Assembly (NCBI RefSeq): GCF_000219625.1
Contig: NC_018208.1
Span: 124,001-188,000, forward strand
Length of the DNA stretch: 64,000 bases
Direction: 5' to 3'
Source: Zymoseptoria tritici IPO323
Taxonomy: Eukaryota; Ascomycota; Dothideomycetes; Mycosphaerellales; Mycosphaerellaceae
Below are positions 22,930-34,100 of this stretch, one piece after another. A program made the translations under genes and the position numbers. Under the pieces are notes generated by a model that was given only the letters and a program-made list of their open reading frames with translations, made no database searches and had not been told where the DNA came from. The stretch's first letter is position 1. Each line of letters starts with the position of its first letter.

Positions 22930-22938
22930 GACAATACG
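22930..22938. repeat. target-site duplication of MULE, right
   Basis: GACAATACG, identical to 19638-19646. Confidence 0.85.
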
Positions 22939-22944
22939 GGAAAT

Positions 22945-23255
22945 GCCCTGGTCGCTGCTCAAGGCCCATCGTAGAAGATCTCGCGGGTAGGACCACGTGT
23001 GAACAGCGCGTGCTCGGCATTGGACGACTGCCTGGAAGCATGGTAAGAGTGCCGGAAAGCAGGGCAGTCTCCAGAGTACCGGGGAGCAGAGCGGTCTCTA
23101 GAGCGCCGTGAAGCAGAGCAGTCTCCTGCCCGAGCCTGCATTTCCGCAATATGTCGCTTGGCCAATCCATACCCGGGCACGATGCCACGTGTATAGCAGG
23201 GAGGTAACATACTCTGGGAAAGCCGATGCAGTGGTCGTTGTTTTGAGGAAGAAAG
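22945..23255. repeat. right copy of the ~310-bp direct repeat
   Basis: Homologous in the same orientation to 19331-19646. In this copy a different internal motif is expanded: about three tandem versions of 'GAAGCAGAGCAGTCTC' near 23050-23130. The two copies would be adjacent without the MULE. Confidence 0.7.
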
Positions 23256-23812
23256 CAATCAGAATCTGAAACGGCCTACCTTAAAGTACCAGGTAGATGC
23301 CATATCATGACTCAGCTTTTTCTGCCTTAGGCATGAAACAAAGATCAACGACAGACGGGATGTGCAACTCCTTTCTTCTTGCACCGATCTCAAATGCAAG
23401 CTGCAAAACACACGCGCGCCGTCTTTCTAGCCCACCGATCCGAACAACGCCTCTTTCCAATCTAAGACCCTGCTCGATACTTAGCTATTAGACGCTAACG
23501 AAGCTACCATGTTGCGAACATGGAGCAAGGGACCCATTGCGATTTGCGACGACTGACTGGGTGTCTGGGCGAGCAATCCCTGGTCTGCATCCATTGCCGA
23601 GACTGAGCGGCATTTTCGTGTCGGCTCTTCGTGCGAGATCGCCGATGGCGGCATGGACGACGAAGCGATACTCCGACAAGCTGATCACAGACTGAGCCTG
23701 ACGAACAGTGTGATCGTGCATCTTGCCTGGACCCTCACCTACCACGGCGCGCAGCGCAAGGCGTCTTCATAAACATTTCTAACGACACGGCCTCATTTCT
23801 CTGCCTAGGAAG
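23256..23812. other. no gene seen; 5' region of the UstYa-like gene
   Basis: About 560 bp of normal (non-RIP) sequence without a supported coding region. Confidence 0.4.
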
Positions 23813-25109
23813 ATGTTCTTCGCCACGAAATCGTCCTCGAAATCGATGGTGGATACTTTCCGCTCGACTTCGAACAAACCTTTTACGTACGGCTTGATCA
23901 GAGAACAGGATCAGGAGGGCAGCGAACAGGACTATACAAGCCATCAGCCGGTGAAGCGACGTAGTAGAGACCCGTTCTTTCTTACCGCTGTCCTGTTACT
24001 GCTCGTCACCTCCAATCTGGCGACATTCTGCTTTACCCGCCGGTTTCTTGCGAGAGAGCCCATGAGCGACCAGGTCCAATCCGATTGGCAGAAGGAGATC
24101 GATCGAACGTACCACACCAAACACGACAATGGCTTCGAGCCGTACAGCGCGTTCACTATGGTAAGCGACCGAACATGAATGGTACACATCCGATCGTTTG
24201 CTCGGGATGCACACTTCGCGCCGCTGAAGTGCACTTCGTGCCATACACTTTGAGCAGGACATAGAGACAGCATATGGCTCGGAGCCTTTCCTCGTCCCAA
24301 GCAAGGCTGAGACATCTGCTGACTGCCATTACTCGCTTTTGTAGAACCCAAACGAATACGGAGATTTTTCAGAACTGCGATGGTGGGAGCTTGGTCTATA
24401 CGGTTCGTATATATCTACCATCCCCCCTCAATACGACGTACTAACAACGCGATCAGGACCCGCACTGCTTGTGCCCAAAGAATACGCAGCCGACTTCCAT
24501 CTGGACCCATCAATCCACCTCTTCTACACGCCTGGTCAAAAGGGCGTTCCTTCGGACATCAAGTACGAAGGCTTTCCGGTCAATATTCAGATGAACCACC
24601 AGCTCCACTGCGTCAACTTCCTAAGGCAGGGCTTGTACTTCAACCATCAATACTACCGGGACAGTCACCACATGACCTGGAATACCACGAACGAGAAGGC
24701 ATTACAAATCCATCTTAACCACTGCGTGGACTCCCTTCGACAGGTAAGCATCAAAGCATTGAAAGCACACATCCTGTCTACTCCTCGTAAGATGCTAACC
24801 TCAATGTTTCAAGCACATCATGTGCAATGCGGATGCCCGTGTTCTCCCATACCTCACGTCGACAAAGGGCAAATTTGAAGACTTTACGCTTCCGAGAAAA
24901 TGTCGGAATTGGGAAGATGTCAGAGATTTTGCGAAGAAGCATATCTGGAGTGCTACAGGAGGGCAGGAGTGGCTCGACGACCGACATTTCATGCCCGATG
25001 TGAGTGCCTATGTCGACTACATTTCCACAGAACTGGGCTGACCTCTGAATGACAGTTGGATGTTGACGAAGAGCGTTGGCCCGCAGACAGGCTGTGGTCA
25101 GGTCACTGA
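23813..25109 (+). CDS. DUF3328 / UstYa-family protein
   Basis: Exons 23813-24160, 24345-24393, 24457-24743, 24814-24999 and 25056-25109; introns of 184, 63, 70 and 56 bp, with clean TACTAAC or GCTAAC branch sites in the second and third. Residues about 53-74 form one membrane helix (FFLTAVLLLLVTSNLATFCF) after a basic cytosolic stretch, as in type II DUF3328 proteins. Two HxxHC motifs, NHQLHC (180-184) and HLNHC (218-222) followed by VDSLRQHIMCNAD, are the hallmark of UstYa/UstYb, copper-dependent oxidases that cyclise tyrosine-containing core peptides in dikaritin RiPP pathways. The last intron is inferred; if it is retained, the protein ends at 25041 instead. The KR-repeat precursor lies 5 kb away across the MULE. 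DUF3328 proteins also occur in non-RiPP clusters. Confidence 0.85.
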
Positions 25110-25558
25110 AGGTGTATGCCTTCTTGTTCTCGACACACTGTGACGAAGGTATCATCCTGCTCATCAAGGGTGTTTTGCTCATGTTCAGCATGCTACGCGG
25201 TGCTGACCGGCACACACAGTACGAACTCAGTATCAGACTTTTGTCATGCTCGATCATCCCGCCTCGTCCGTTGCTTACTGCTCATCTCATCGTCGGCGCA
25301 CTTCTCATCATCAATCTTGACTTCCTTGTCGATGATGATGCTCACCAGGGCGGAAACCGACCATTCCCTGCTTCCTCCTTGCACAGTCATATCCGCGGCG
25401 ACGTTGCCCAGCGAATACAAGAGGACATTAACACCCACATCCTCTTTCATCTTCGAACAAACAACAACGCCGAGATCGATCCAACAACCAGACACCAAAC
25501 AACACTCTGTCGTCTTCAAACGTTTGACAACAACGCACCAAACATCACAACAAGAACA
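25110..25558. other. no gene seen
   Basis: 449 bp between the UstYa-like gene and the next secreted protein gene. It must hold the latter's promoter. Confidence 0.4.
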
Positions 25559-25886
25559 ATGCAGATCTCACTCCTCTCTGCAATCATGCTCTCCATGGTA
25601 GCCATCGCTCTCGCCGGCGTACGACCTCCCTCATCGCTCCCACCAAACCCATCGCCTGCCTACTAACGACACGTTGCAGTGTACCACCACCGGCTCCCAG
25701 TTCGGCAACTGCAACCTGTCTTCTGGCACGCTTCCTTGCAGCAAAGTACGTGACTGACAATTAGCCACGACGCACATATAGCTCGCTGACATGCTTGCTT
25801 GACAGGATTCGCAATGCGCGACGTCGGACGATCCATGCAAGGTGGATCCCAAGAACAGCGCGCAGGCTTTGTGTCTCTTTTTGTAG
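25559..25886 (+). CDS. small cysteine-rich secreted protein with two introns (effector candidate)
   Basis: Three exons, 25559-25618, 25680-25745 and 25806-25886, separated by 61- and 60-bp introns (first with CTACTAAC branch and TTGCAG acceptor), encode 68 residues. The first exon is almost exactly a signal peptide (MQISLLSAIMLSMVAIALAG). The mature chain opens CTTTGSQFGNC and has six cysteines, spaced across exons 2 and 3. Exon boundaries matching domain boundaries support the model. It shares length and cysteine number with the protein at 2330-2594 but not sequence. No known family recognised. Confidence 0.72.
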
Positions 25887-25966
25887 AGTCATGGCTTGTG
25901 GGCGGGACAGATTGGAGGAGTTTTGAGGGACTTTCGCAAGATTGAAGATTGGAATTGCGGTGTCTG

Positions 25967-26026
25967 GGAAGGCGAACAAATGGATGCTGGATTGCTGGAA
26001 GGCGAACAAATGGATGCTGAACTGCT
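25967..26026. repeat. 30-bp tandem duplication
   Basis: GGAAGGCGAACAAATGGATG occurs at 25967 and again at 25997, within two nearly identical 30-bp units in the spacer between convergent genes. Confidence 0.7.
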
Positions 26027-26088
26027 ATTGAAGAGCAAGGAGTTGACTACACTGTCTCTACGGACTCCAAATCCAAACACATTCGCAT

Positions 26089-26859
26089 CTACCCGCTCAA
26101 CTGCGCAACCAAGCTATCGCCCAAATCCTTGATGCTGCTCTGAAACTCCTTCGCACTGCCCGCCTTCCAGTTCGCCGAATCACCCGGAACAGCATGCGTG
26201 CCCTTGAAGCCAATGTACATCACATCATACTCCCCATGCCCATTGTCGCCGCTCAGACTATCATTCGGGAAGCACAAATTCGCCAACGCCAGACTCGCCT
26301 CTCCCGTCGACGTGCCGCCGTTGGTGTCACCCCACACACCGTAGTGGACCTGATTGTTGCACACAACAGCCATAACGCTGAGTGGGTGCATATGCTCGTC
26401 CTCTGGGTTGAAAGAGGGGTTGCTGCCGCTGTTGCCGAAGACGACGTAGGGGTGCTTGTTGGCGTCGAGGTCGGAAATGCCGTATTGCTTGACTGTGTCT
26501 TTGAAGGCCGTCTCGCCCTGGCCGGTGGGATCGTTGCTACATCTTCCGGCGGAGCGATTGGCGCCATCGCAGTCGATGTCCATGTTGTCGTAGCGGCCTC
26601 CGTTGCGTTGGGAGTGGAGGTAGATGGCGTGCGGGATGTCGCCGCAGTAGGCGAGGCTGCCGTCGTCGAAGCCGCCGGCGAGTTTGTTGTTGCATTTGCC
26701 GGACTGTCAATCGAGTGATTAGTAAGTGTATCATAAAGGTTGAGATGAGCTGCTTACCTTGTGGTTGCTGTAGATGTCGCGGAGGTTGTCGGGGATATCG
26801 TAGCCGAAAGCAAAGGTAGAGACCTCAGCCAGAGCCAGGAGAGTGAGGGTGGTGCGCAT
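26089..26859 (-). CDS. GH75 fungal chitosanase, secreted
   Basis: Two exons, 26859-26758 and 26703-26089, with a 54-bp intron, encode 238 residues with an N-terminal signal peptide ([19 protein letters not shown]). The mature protein matches glycoside hydrolase family 75 throughout: [77 protein letters not shown], and [19 protein letters not shown], the Asp and Glu of which are the likely catalytic pair. The enzyme hydrolyses chitosan, from its own or other fungal walls. Length is normal for the family and no key block is missing. Confidence 0.9.
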
Positions 26860-26942
26860 GTTGGGCGATGGAGAGTTCTTGAGCTGCTCTTCAAGAGGAC
26901 GACTGATGAATGCGATGCAGATATCTGAACTACATGCGCAGG

Positions 26943-26950
26943 TATATATA
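26943..26950 (-). promoter_or_regulatory. TATA box of the chitosanase gene
   Basis: TATATATA (palindromic), 84 bp upstream of the ATG at 26859. Confidence 0.5.
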
Positions 26951-26959
26951 CCACGATCG

Positions 26960-28387
26960 CTGTTCCCGAGCCGTCTCGAACTTGAACTCGAACGGCAATG
27001 ACTGAAAGGACCTTTGGCAGTAGCCGGTCAGGACGCCTGACGATGTGAGCGAACAATTCAGCGTGCTGAAGGCAAGGTAACATCGAATCCGCATGCCTCT
27101 TGCCTCAAATTGTCAAGGATCTCCTACCTACAGTCGCCAGGCCTCCCATGGCATGTACGCAACACAACAAACTATTGGAGACGGTAGCGGTAGTGTAAGG
27201 AGCAGTGAAAGCTACCTACAGACTCACAATGCGCCCTCGGTCCCTACCAGTCGATAACGGAACCTAGCATTGGAGGCTTCGATCGATTGGCCGGTAATGG
27301 TATGGGCCAAGCTCCGGTGAATCACAAACGAGGGACCGCGACCATCTTTTCGCAGAGACCGCAACCCATGGGCTCAGAGGTATCATTGAGTGATCTTCCG
27401 AGAAGAGTGATCGACGACGGCGGGCCTTGCAGAAGCTCAGTGTTAGCATACTCAAAGCATGAACACCGCCCATATGTTGGCCGCCTGAAGGTCGATCGGT
27501 CCGAGCAGCGTACATGATGACAGCGCTATTGACCAGACAGTGCGCAGTTGCAACGAACGTGAGGTATATCACAAGTTCAAGCCCAGTCGATCGATACCGC
27601 AACAAGCAAGCCGACGGCTCGGAAGGCTGTAATTAAAGCAATTGATTTGCGAGGCATTTGGACGAAAGCGGATCCAGGCGTCCTGCATATCTTTCCTGGG
27701 GTAACACGATTGCTGAAGGCCTGACTTCGTAGAGTTTGCGGCCGGAGAAACACTCGAGAGAAGGCACATCAACGGCATGCTGCCTCTGGACCGGCATGCC
27801 AGTGCGCTGCAATGTCCCTTTTCGGGGAGTCTTGATAGTCGTGTCGGTGTCCAGGGTTTTTTCCCGAGACTGCGGAGTGTGGTTCTAGATCAATCAAAGT
27901 GAAAGATTCGTTGGCTGATTCGGGTTGGCGAGCTCTCCAGAGCGATAAAATGGTACCTATGGGAAAGAGGGAAGTTGCACAATGTGAAAGAACCTCGATG
28001 GTTGTCGCCATTTTGTTCGTGCCTGAGGCACACAATGCTTAGTCAAGTCTGTACATGCCTGAAGTGGGCTGCCTTGATGCTTCAAGGTTCCCTTTTCTTC
28101 CTTCCTTCTTCCTTCTCGTCATCCTTCTTCTTTCTCCAATTCGACAAGCATCAGTCGCATGCTAGACCATGCATTAACGATTGCTATGCATGATGTTAGA
28201 TGAGAGAATCATTCAAGACTACTGTCACGAAGACGAGATGGCAATACAATTATACAAGTACAGGGATGGGAAGAGAGTTCGCGAAATGAGACAAGTCAGC
28301 AACACGAATACGGGACACAAATGGCACCACGAATATGTACTTCCACCAATGTGTGCTCTGATGCTTTTTCGAACGACGTTCTGGGTC
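26960..28387. other. no gene seen
   Basis: 1.4 kb of non-RIP sequence. I looked for the missing N-terminal part of the G1 peptidase and did not find it. No other gene supported. Confidence 0.4.
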
Positions 28388-28600
28388 GTCGCGTTGTGTC
28401 TGACCAGCGCGGAGTGGATCATCGAGGACGACGCTGGGTTCTCGACGAAGCCCTTTGCGAATTTCGGACAGGTGGTGTTTGACGAGACGAAGTATACCAC
28501 TGATGGCGCACCGGGAACATTGGAGGGGGCGACGATTGCGGATATGCGTCAGGATGAGGTGCTTTTGACGGACTGTAGGATTCCCGACGAGGAGGATTAT
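28388..28600 (+). pseudogene. C-terminal fragment of a G1 (eqolisin) glutamic peptidase
   Basis: The frame reads ALCLTSAEWIIEDDAGF, then KPFANFGQVVF, LEGATIADMRQ and VLLTDC, matching the end of fungal G1 peptidases ('..CG.SAEWIVED......PFADFG.V.F', 'GATI.DI.Q', 'VLT'). The Glu of AEWIIED corresponds to the catalytic-Glu region as I recall the family. The N-terminal two thirds, including the catalytic Gln region, is not present upstream. The frame is cut at 28600 by a LINE; its last few codons and natural stop are found beyond the element at 36004-36030. The family comprises acid-active secreted endopeptidases. Confidence 0.7.
28586..28600. repeat. target-site duplication of LINE, left
   Basis: GACGAGGAGGATTAT, repeated exactly at 35989-36003; flanking bases differ on both sides. 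Confidence 0.85.
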
Positions 28601-28628
28601 CAGCGATGAAGTTGTTTTGTTTTTGGTG

Positions 28629-28654
28629 GGTGGCCGAAGGCCACCTTCCGGTGG
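28629..28654 (-). other. overlapping hairpins at LINE 3' end
   Basis: GGTGGCC-GAA-GGCCACC (28629-28645) overlaps CCACC-TTCC-GGTGG (28641-28654); both stems are perfect and mutually exclusive. Sited about 30 bp from the element's 3' terminus, they may have been part of the RNA structure recognised by the reverse transcriptase. Confidence 0.6.
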
Positions 28655-28669
28655 AGGTGCTATTACCCC

Positions 28670-28731
28670 TAGGAGCTAATTAGTGGAATCGAACTACCGT
28701 ATTCGGCCGCTCTACCGGACACTACCCCCTA
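28670..28731 (-). other. tRNA-like sequence in LINE 3' region
   Basis: On the minus strand GGTAGAGC resembles a D-arm/A-box and AGTTCGATTCC a T-arm/B-box, with ends TAGGGG and CTCCTA that can pair. The whole is only about 62 nt and lacks a proper anticodon arm, so it is not a working tRNA gene. Confidence 0.35.
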
Positions 28732-30249
28732 CGGTAGTTAATAAGCGTTAGTTAGTGTATTGTTAATGTAGCAACACAAGCCTTTACACCCTAGGACAAC
28801 TGTTTCAAACTACGACGCATACGATGCTTACGTATCGTTTACCTAAGGAAACTACACTTTAAATTAGACTAATCTCGGTGCTATCGCTAGATCTTTAAGG
28901 CACATCGGACTACGCAGGAGTTTGACTTCCTTAGCCATCTCGCCCTAAAGCTTCTTAAACATAATAGCTAAACATTAATTAACATCGGCGCTCCCAGAAG
29001 TTGCGTATACTCGATCCGCGAGGATGTAGTGCCGGAGGGTAGCCTTTAAGTACGACACTATCGTTTCCGGGTGCTATAATTTGATAACCTTGTTAAAGGA
29101 GTAGGAGAGGTAAGCCTTCTAAAGACACTAAACTGTTACCTAATATAAAAGGAGCTATCGACGTTTGTCTGTTAGCGATATTAGGGGGCCGACCGCTATA
29201 AGGGCTATTATTTCGTTAAGTGTAGTGAATTCAAAGTACGGGACCGGAGTAATCCTTCGCTATACTGTTCGAACTAACGCCTACGCCTCCTTCGCTACAG
29301 TACAATCTATCTAGATGTGCTAGATCGTAAAGTTACTGTTATCTACTAGACAGTAGCGCTGTAGCTCTAGGATCTAGTCTAGCTAACTACCTGTTTTAAC
29401 TTGTTAGTGTAATAGTCTCTAAAGTAGGTCGCCTGATTTAGGGACGCTATATTAGACCCTCGTACCGGACTAAAGCCTTAATAGCTCTAACTTCTTGCCT
29501 GTAAGCTGTTTGTATGCAGCGAGCGGTCCTATAACCTTTTCGTTAAAATCGATGTAGTCTAGCTACAGTTAGAGGTATCGTTCGTAGAGTAGGCGGAAGC
29601 CTATCTCGAAGAGGTCTACCTACTTCTTCGCCACCTCCACTCGATAGGCGCTTAGGAATACTAGTCGGCTAAAGAGAGGTCGGTGTTTCTCCCCTATCGG
29701 ACTATCGCCCTCGAGAGCGTTAGTATACGATTTAGGGAGTAACTTAACTAGTCTTATTATTGCCTAGCTAGCGCTGTAATAGGCGCTTCGCACTGCAACA
29801 CCTTCTCGCATAGCCATTCCCTCTAGGACAATAGGCTTGTTTAAGACCGGGTCCTAAATGTCCTTTAATCGGTTCGCACCGAGTTCCTAGAGTTTCGCCT
29901 ATACTTAACAATTCCACTTTAGTAGGCCCGTATCTTTAATCTGCCTAATAATTGGGCAGTAGAAGAAAGGTAGATAAAGCGCATCCGTCCTAGTAACTAG
30001 TTCTACAAGGGTAAAGACGCTGCTATCCGAGTTGCTCGGATGCACCGTCTTCTACACCTTCTATATTAAACTAAGGGTACCTGGGACGTTCGTCGCATTT
30101 AAAGACCAGGCTTAAAACTAAGGTAATCCTATCGCGTTAACATTAAGTCTGTTACGCGTGCACTTGGTAATAATGTCCTTCGCTATGTACGCCTAATAAA
30201 GGTTAGGGTATATTAAAGTACGCACCGCTGCCTAAGCAATTGAGGCCTT

Positions 30250-31116
30250 GCGTATGCTGTATATATCGATACAGCCGACACTACTACGGTCGGCGACGAG
30301 GAACACCTGTACGTGGTGCCGGCTACGAACCTGCGACGATACCGTCGTTGCAGAGCCAAGTTTCCTCCGGAGGATTGGAGAGGCCGTTGATCCCTCTTCC
30401 CTTACAACAACAACAACAACAACACGACCTGGAGGTACGCCTCCCATCGAAATACAAGCCACAACAGAACAACGGCACGATTCGAACGAACAGCCCTCTA
30501 CGTTGCGAACAAGAAGAAGCAGTCTACTCTGCCCTATACGCGCACCTCCTCGAAATCCGAATCGAAATCGCATGTCCCTTCTCTAGAGACTTCGTCACCC
30601 TCGAAGGAAGCATATATGCACTTTAAAGAGCTAGAACAGTCGGTGGAATCTACAACTCTGCGATTAACCTGCGTAGCTGTATGCGTTTGGAAGCGGCATG
30701 CAGTTCTACAAAGGCATATTAAGGATAAGAGGGGGCAGCGAGTTAGACAGCTGCTTTTGTAGTGCTTTTGCACGGCACTTTGTACTGCTTTTGCACTGCA
30801 TTTCGAATTTGCAGCGTGTGTGCGAAGCGGAAGGATCCGCTAAAAATTCTGCAAAAGCTTGGCGCGAAAATTCTGCAGCCTTGGGCTGCAACACTCGTTT
30901 GATTTCCTTTGTCTTGCGCTGTTTTAAAGTCCTTCGGCAGATTCTGCTTGTAGGTCCTGCCTTAGGCACGGGGTTTCCCCTAAGGTCAAAGAATACCGAA
31001 AGAATTTGATTGTAAATAGATCTACTGCTTTGCCTTTATAGCAAAGCCGTCCTACATAGTCTTGGACTCCGAAAGGACGTAAATGGAACAAACAAACAAA
31101 CAAACAAACAAACGAT
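30250..31116 (+). mobile_element. younger insertion nested in the LINE, not RIP-mutated
   Basis: About 0.87 kb with normal CpA content, sharply different from the RIP-mutated LINE on both sides. It interrupts the LINE frame just after the codons for ACLPKD. The right end has two hairpins (GCTTTGC..GCAAAGC at about 31026-31048, and CGTCC..GGACG) followed by a tail of about seven AAAC units (to 31116). This is the usual 3' end of a non-LTR element or SINE, with the left end probably 5'-truncated. A (CAA)n run lies near 30408-30425. Neither a target duplication nor a known protein was recognised. Confidence 0.55.
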
Positions 31117-34100
31117 CTTTAGGCAGGCATGCGTATATTCCACGTATTGCCCCCCTAGACTTTCGATCCTAAACTACGCGGTAATACTCCTTGTTTAATT
31201 CTTTTAAGACATCTGGAGGGATAGCTAAAAAGCGCATTAAATATCGGGGCACCGACATTAACATTAAGTTCGCAACTAGGACCCTTCCCTTAAGGGAGAG
31301 GTACATCTTTAACTACTGATTAGCGCGGTCCTTGAATTTTTGGATTATCTTTAACTAAAATGTTTCTAGTTGCTAAGTAATATTAGTCCCTACCGGTATG
31401 CCTAAGTGGACGTACGGGTTGTCTGCTGTTACCTCCTAAACGCCTAGTATCCGCAATAGCTCTTTGAGTCCGACTTGTAGCAGGTAAGACTTGCCGTAGT
31501 TTACCTTTACTCCGGAAGCCCGCGCATATATTTTGAGAAGATCTATAGCTGCGTCTGCCTTACTTTGGGTGCGTAGGACTATCCACGTGTCGTCTGCATA
31601 TATTATTACCTTTAATCGTTCACCGGCAATTATTACCCCCCTAATCCTTTCGTCTTAGAGTATAAGCTACGCGAGGGGTTTAATCGAGGCGATGTACAAT
31701 AGGCAGCTAATAGGGTCGCCCTAGTGTACACTACTTTGCACGAGAATCCTCTTACTAAGGAAGCTATTAATAAACACTCGTATGCGGGCATCCGTGTAAA
31801 GGTCTTAAATCTATTTAATAAAGAGTTTAGGCAAGCCTAGCTTCCGCAGGGTTTCCTATAGGAATAGATAGCTAACTCGGTCGTATGCTTTTTCCTAATT
31901 AAGGAAGAGAATAGCGATCCCGCCTGCCTCTATTACTGGGTGGGCTCTACGGGGGGAGTACTAATTAATTAAGTATTAGACGGTCTGGATATTGTCTCTA
32001 ATCGATCAGTTCGGAAGGAATGCCGATTAATAGGTTCTAATTACCTTGCTAAGTGCCTTTACTAGGCGCTGCATTAAAATCTCGGTGTAGATCTTGTAAT
32101 CTACGTTTATTAACGCTAGGGGACGGTACATCTTCAGGTCGGACCGCTAGCCCTTGTCCTTATAGAGTATCGTCAGAACCCCGTTAGTCTATTCCTCGGG
32201 AAGTCCTTGCCTTTATTATATCGTCTCGTACAGCTAGGCAAGGCGATAGCAAATAGGAGGAGCAGCCTCTTTATCGCCTTCTTTCCGTTCGTTATTTCCC
32301 TACTAAGTGCTAAGTGCTTTATAGAATTTACTAGGTATACTATTAATGCCGGGTGACTTTCTAATAGCCGCACGTCGGATTAATCGCAGAACTTCTCGGG
32401 GTGTAATTACCGCCGTAAGTTCGCTCGCACTTCGAGTAGGGATGACTTTAAGTAACTTTAACAGCATTAATGTACGATCATCGGGGTTTAACTCCTTCTT
32501 ATTATATAGTGTTAAGTAAAACTCCGCCGCGATTCGAAGTATTTCATCTAGCTCCTTATATAAAGTGCTATCTATATCCGCTAATTCAGCAATGAATTAA
32601 GGGCGGAAGGACTTCGCTTTCGCGTAAAACTATCGTGTTAGGCGCTCGTTATATAGCTAGGCTTTCGCAAAGGCCGCATAAGTATAGGACTTATACTTCC
32701 AGTTCGTAAGGCACAGTTGCTAGACATTAATTGCCGCTAACTTTGCTTTAATTATCGGGTTAGGTATTCCTACTACCCGCTTTTGAATAAACTTAAGGCG
32801 ACGTCGTTCCAGGTTAAAGGATAGCTTCCCTCGGGACCTAAGTAGTCCGCGAGAAGTCTCCTTAAAGCCCTTTTAGATATCGTCCTTAAACTTCGACTAC
32901 TCCGGTAGGGGAGACTTACTAGGGAGTCGTTGTAGCACTTAGAGCAGTTAAGGGGGTATAGCAGACTATTAAAGCAGTGTTGGGTTTAGTCGCCATCTAC
33001 CCGGTCCTTTTTTAACATCCTCCGTTACCTCTTTTAGGTACATCTTTACTATTCGGTAGTCTAACTTAAAGACAGTTTCGATAGTCTATCTGCTTGTTAT
33101 CGGCTATATCCTATCGCTTACGTATATGCGGTTAATTCTAGATACGGGGTTATTGTTAGGTACGTACGAGAAGTTAACTTCGTCAGGGTAAGCCCTTCGC
33201 CAGCCGTCTACGTACTTAGTTTGATTGTCTCTAAGGGCTAAGATAAGGTCTTAATGCGCTGCGACTAATAGAGGACGGCAATTTAAGGCCGTTCTCTTGT
33301 TAATCGGTTTAGTGCATTAATTCTAGTCTCCCCCGAGGATGTTACATTAAAGTGTTATCTCGCTAGCTCGAATGTTAGCGGCTAGAGCGCGTTGCCACGC
33401 TAGGCGAAGATCCGGGTTAGCGATATAATATACATTTACAAGAGTTAGCTTCTTGCCTCTACAGATTACCTTTGTTACGAGTACACGTCCGCCTAGGTTA
33501 GCAAAGACAACCTTGTCTGTGTCCTAGTCAGTCGTAACTGTATTAATTATTGTTATTACGCCACTATATCTACTGTTTGGATTACTATAATTCACAGCCG
33601 ATATTAGAGGGTAGTTTAAGAGCAGTTCCTCCGCGATCTCCTCGTTAAGCCAAGTTTCCTAGGCAAAGAGGATATCTAAACAGTTAGTTCGCATTATTTC
33701 AAACATTTTACGAAACTAGGCAGGGTTACGGACGGAATAAACATTTTGCGAGGCAATTAGTATATTAACATTTATTAACTAAGGCTGGGTTTAGTGCTAA
33801 GCAGCCCTTTAAGCCTCTGCTGTCTATAAAAGAATATACCGGTAAAGCGCGGGCATTCCTACATAAGGTAAGAATTGCCGTTGCTACATACGGAGCATTT
33901 GCTTAAAGAATCTACTGCCCTAAACTTAGCTATAAAAGATAAAGAATGCCCTTCCTTTAGGGGACCGAGAGGGAGTTCGAAGCTATACAGCCTAATTTCC
34001 TTCTCGAATACTACTATCACTCGCGTACTAACAGCTCTACCTACCGTAAGCCGACTAAACTAGAAGTTTAAGTCTACGTTGCGGCGGGCTTTAAGGCTGA

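Noticed and set aside
28181..28387. N-terminal part of the frame leading into the G1 peptidase fragment
   Set aside because: The residues before about 28388 do not resemble any eqolisin region and look like chance open frame.
30240..30626. Coding frames inside the nested insertion
   Set aside because: Three overlapping short frames with low-complexity Gln/Thr/Arg content and no family match; better seen as part of a non-coding element.
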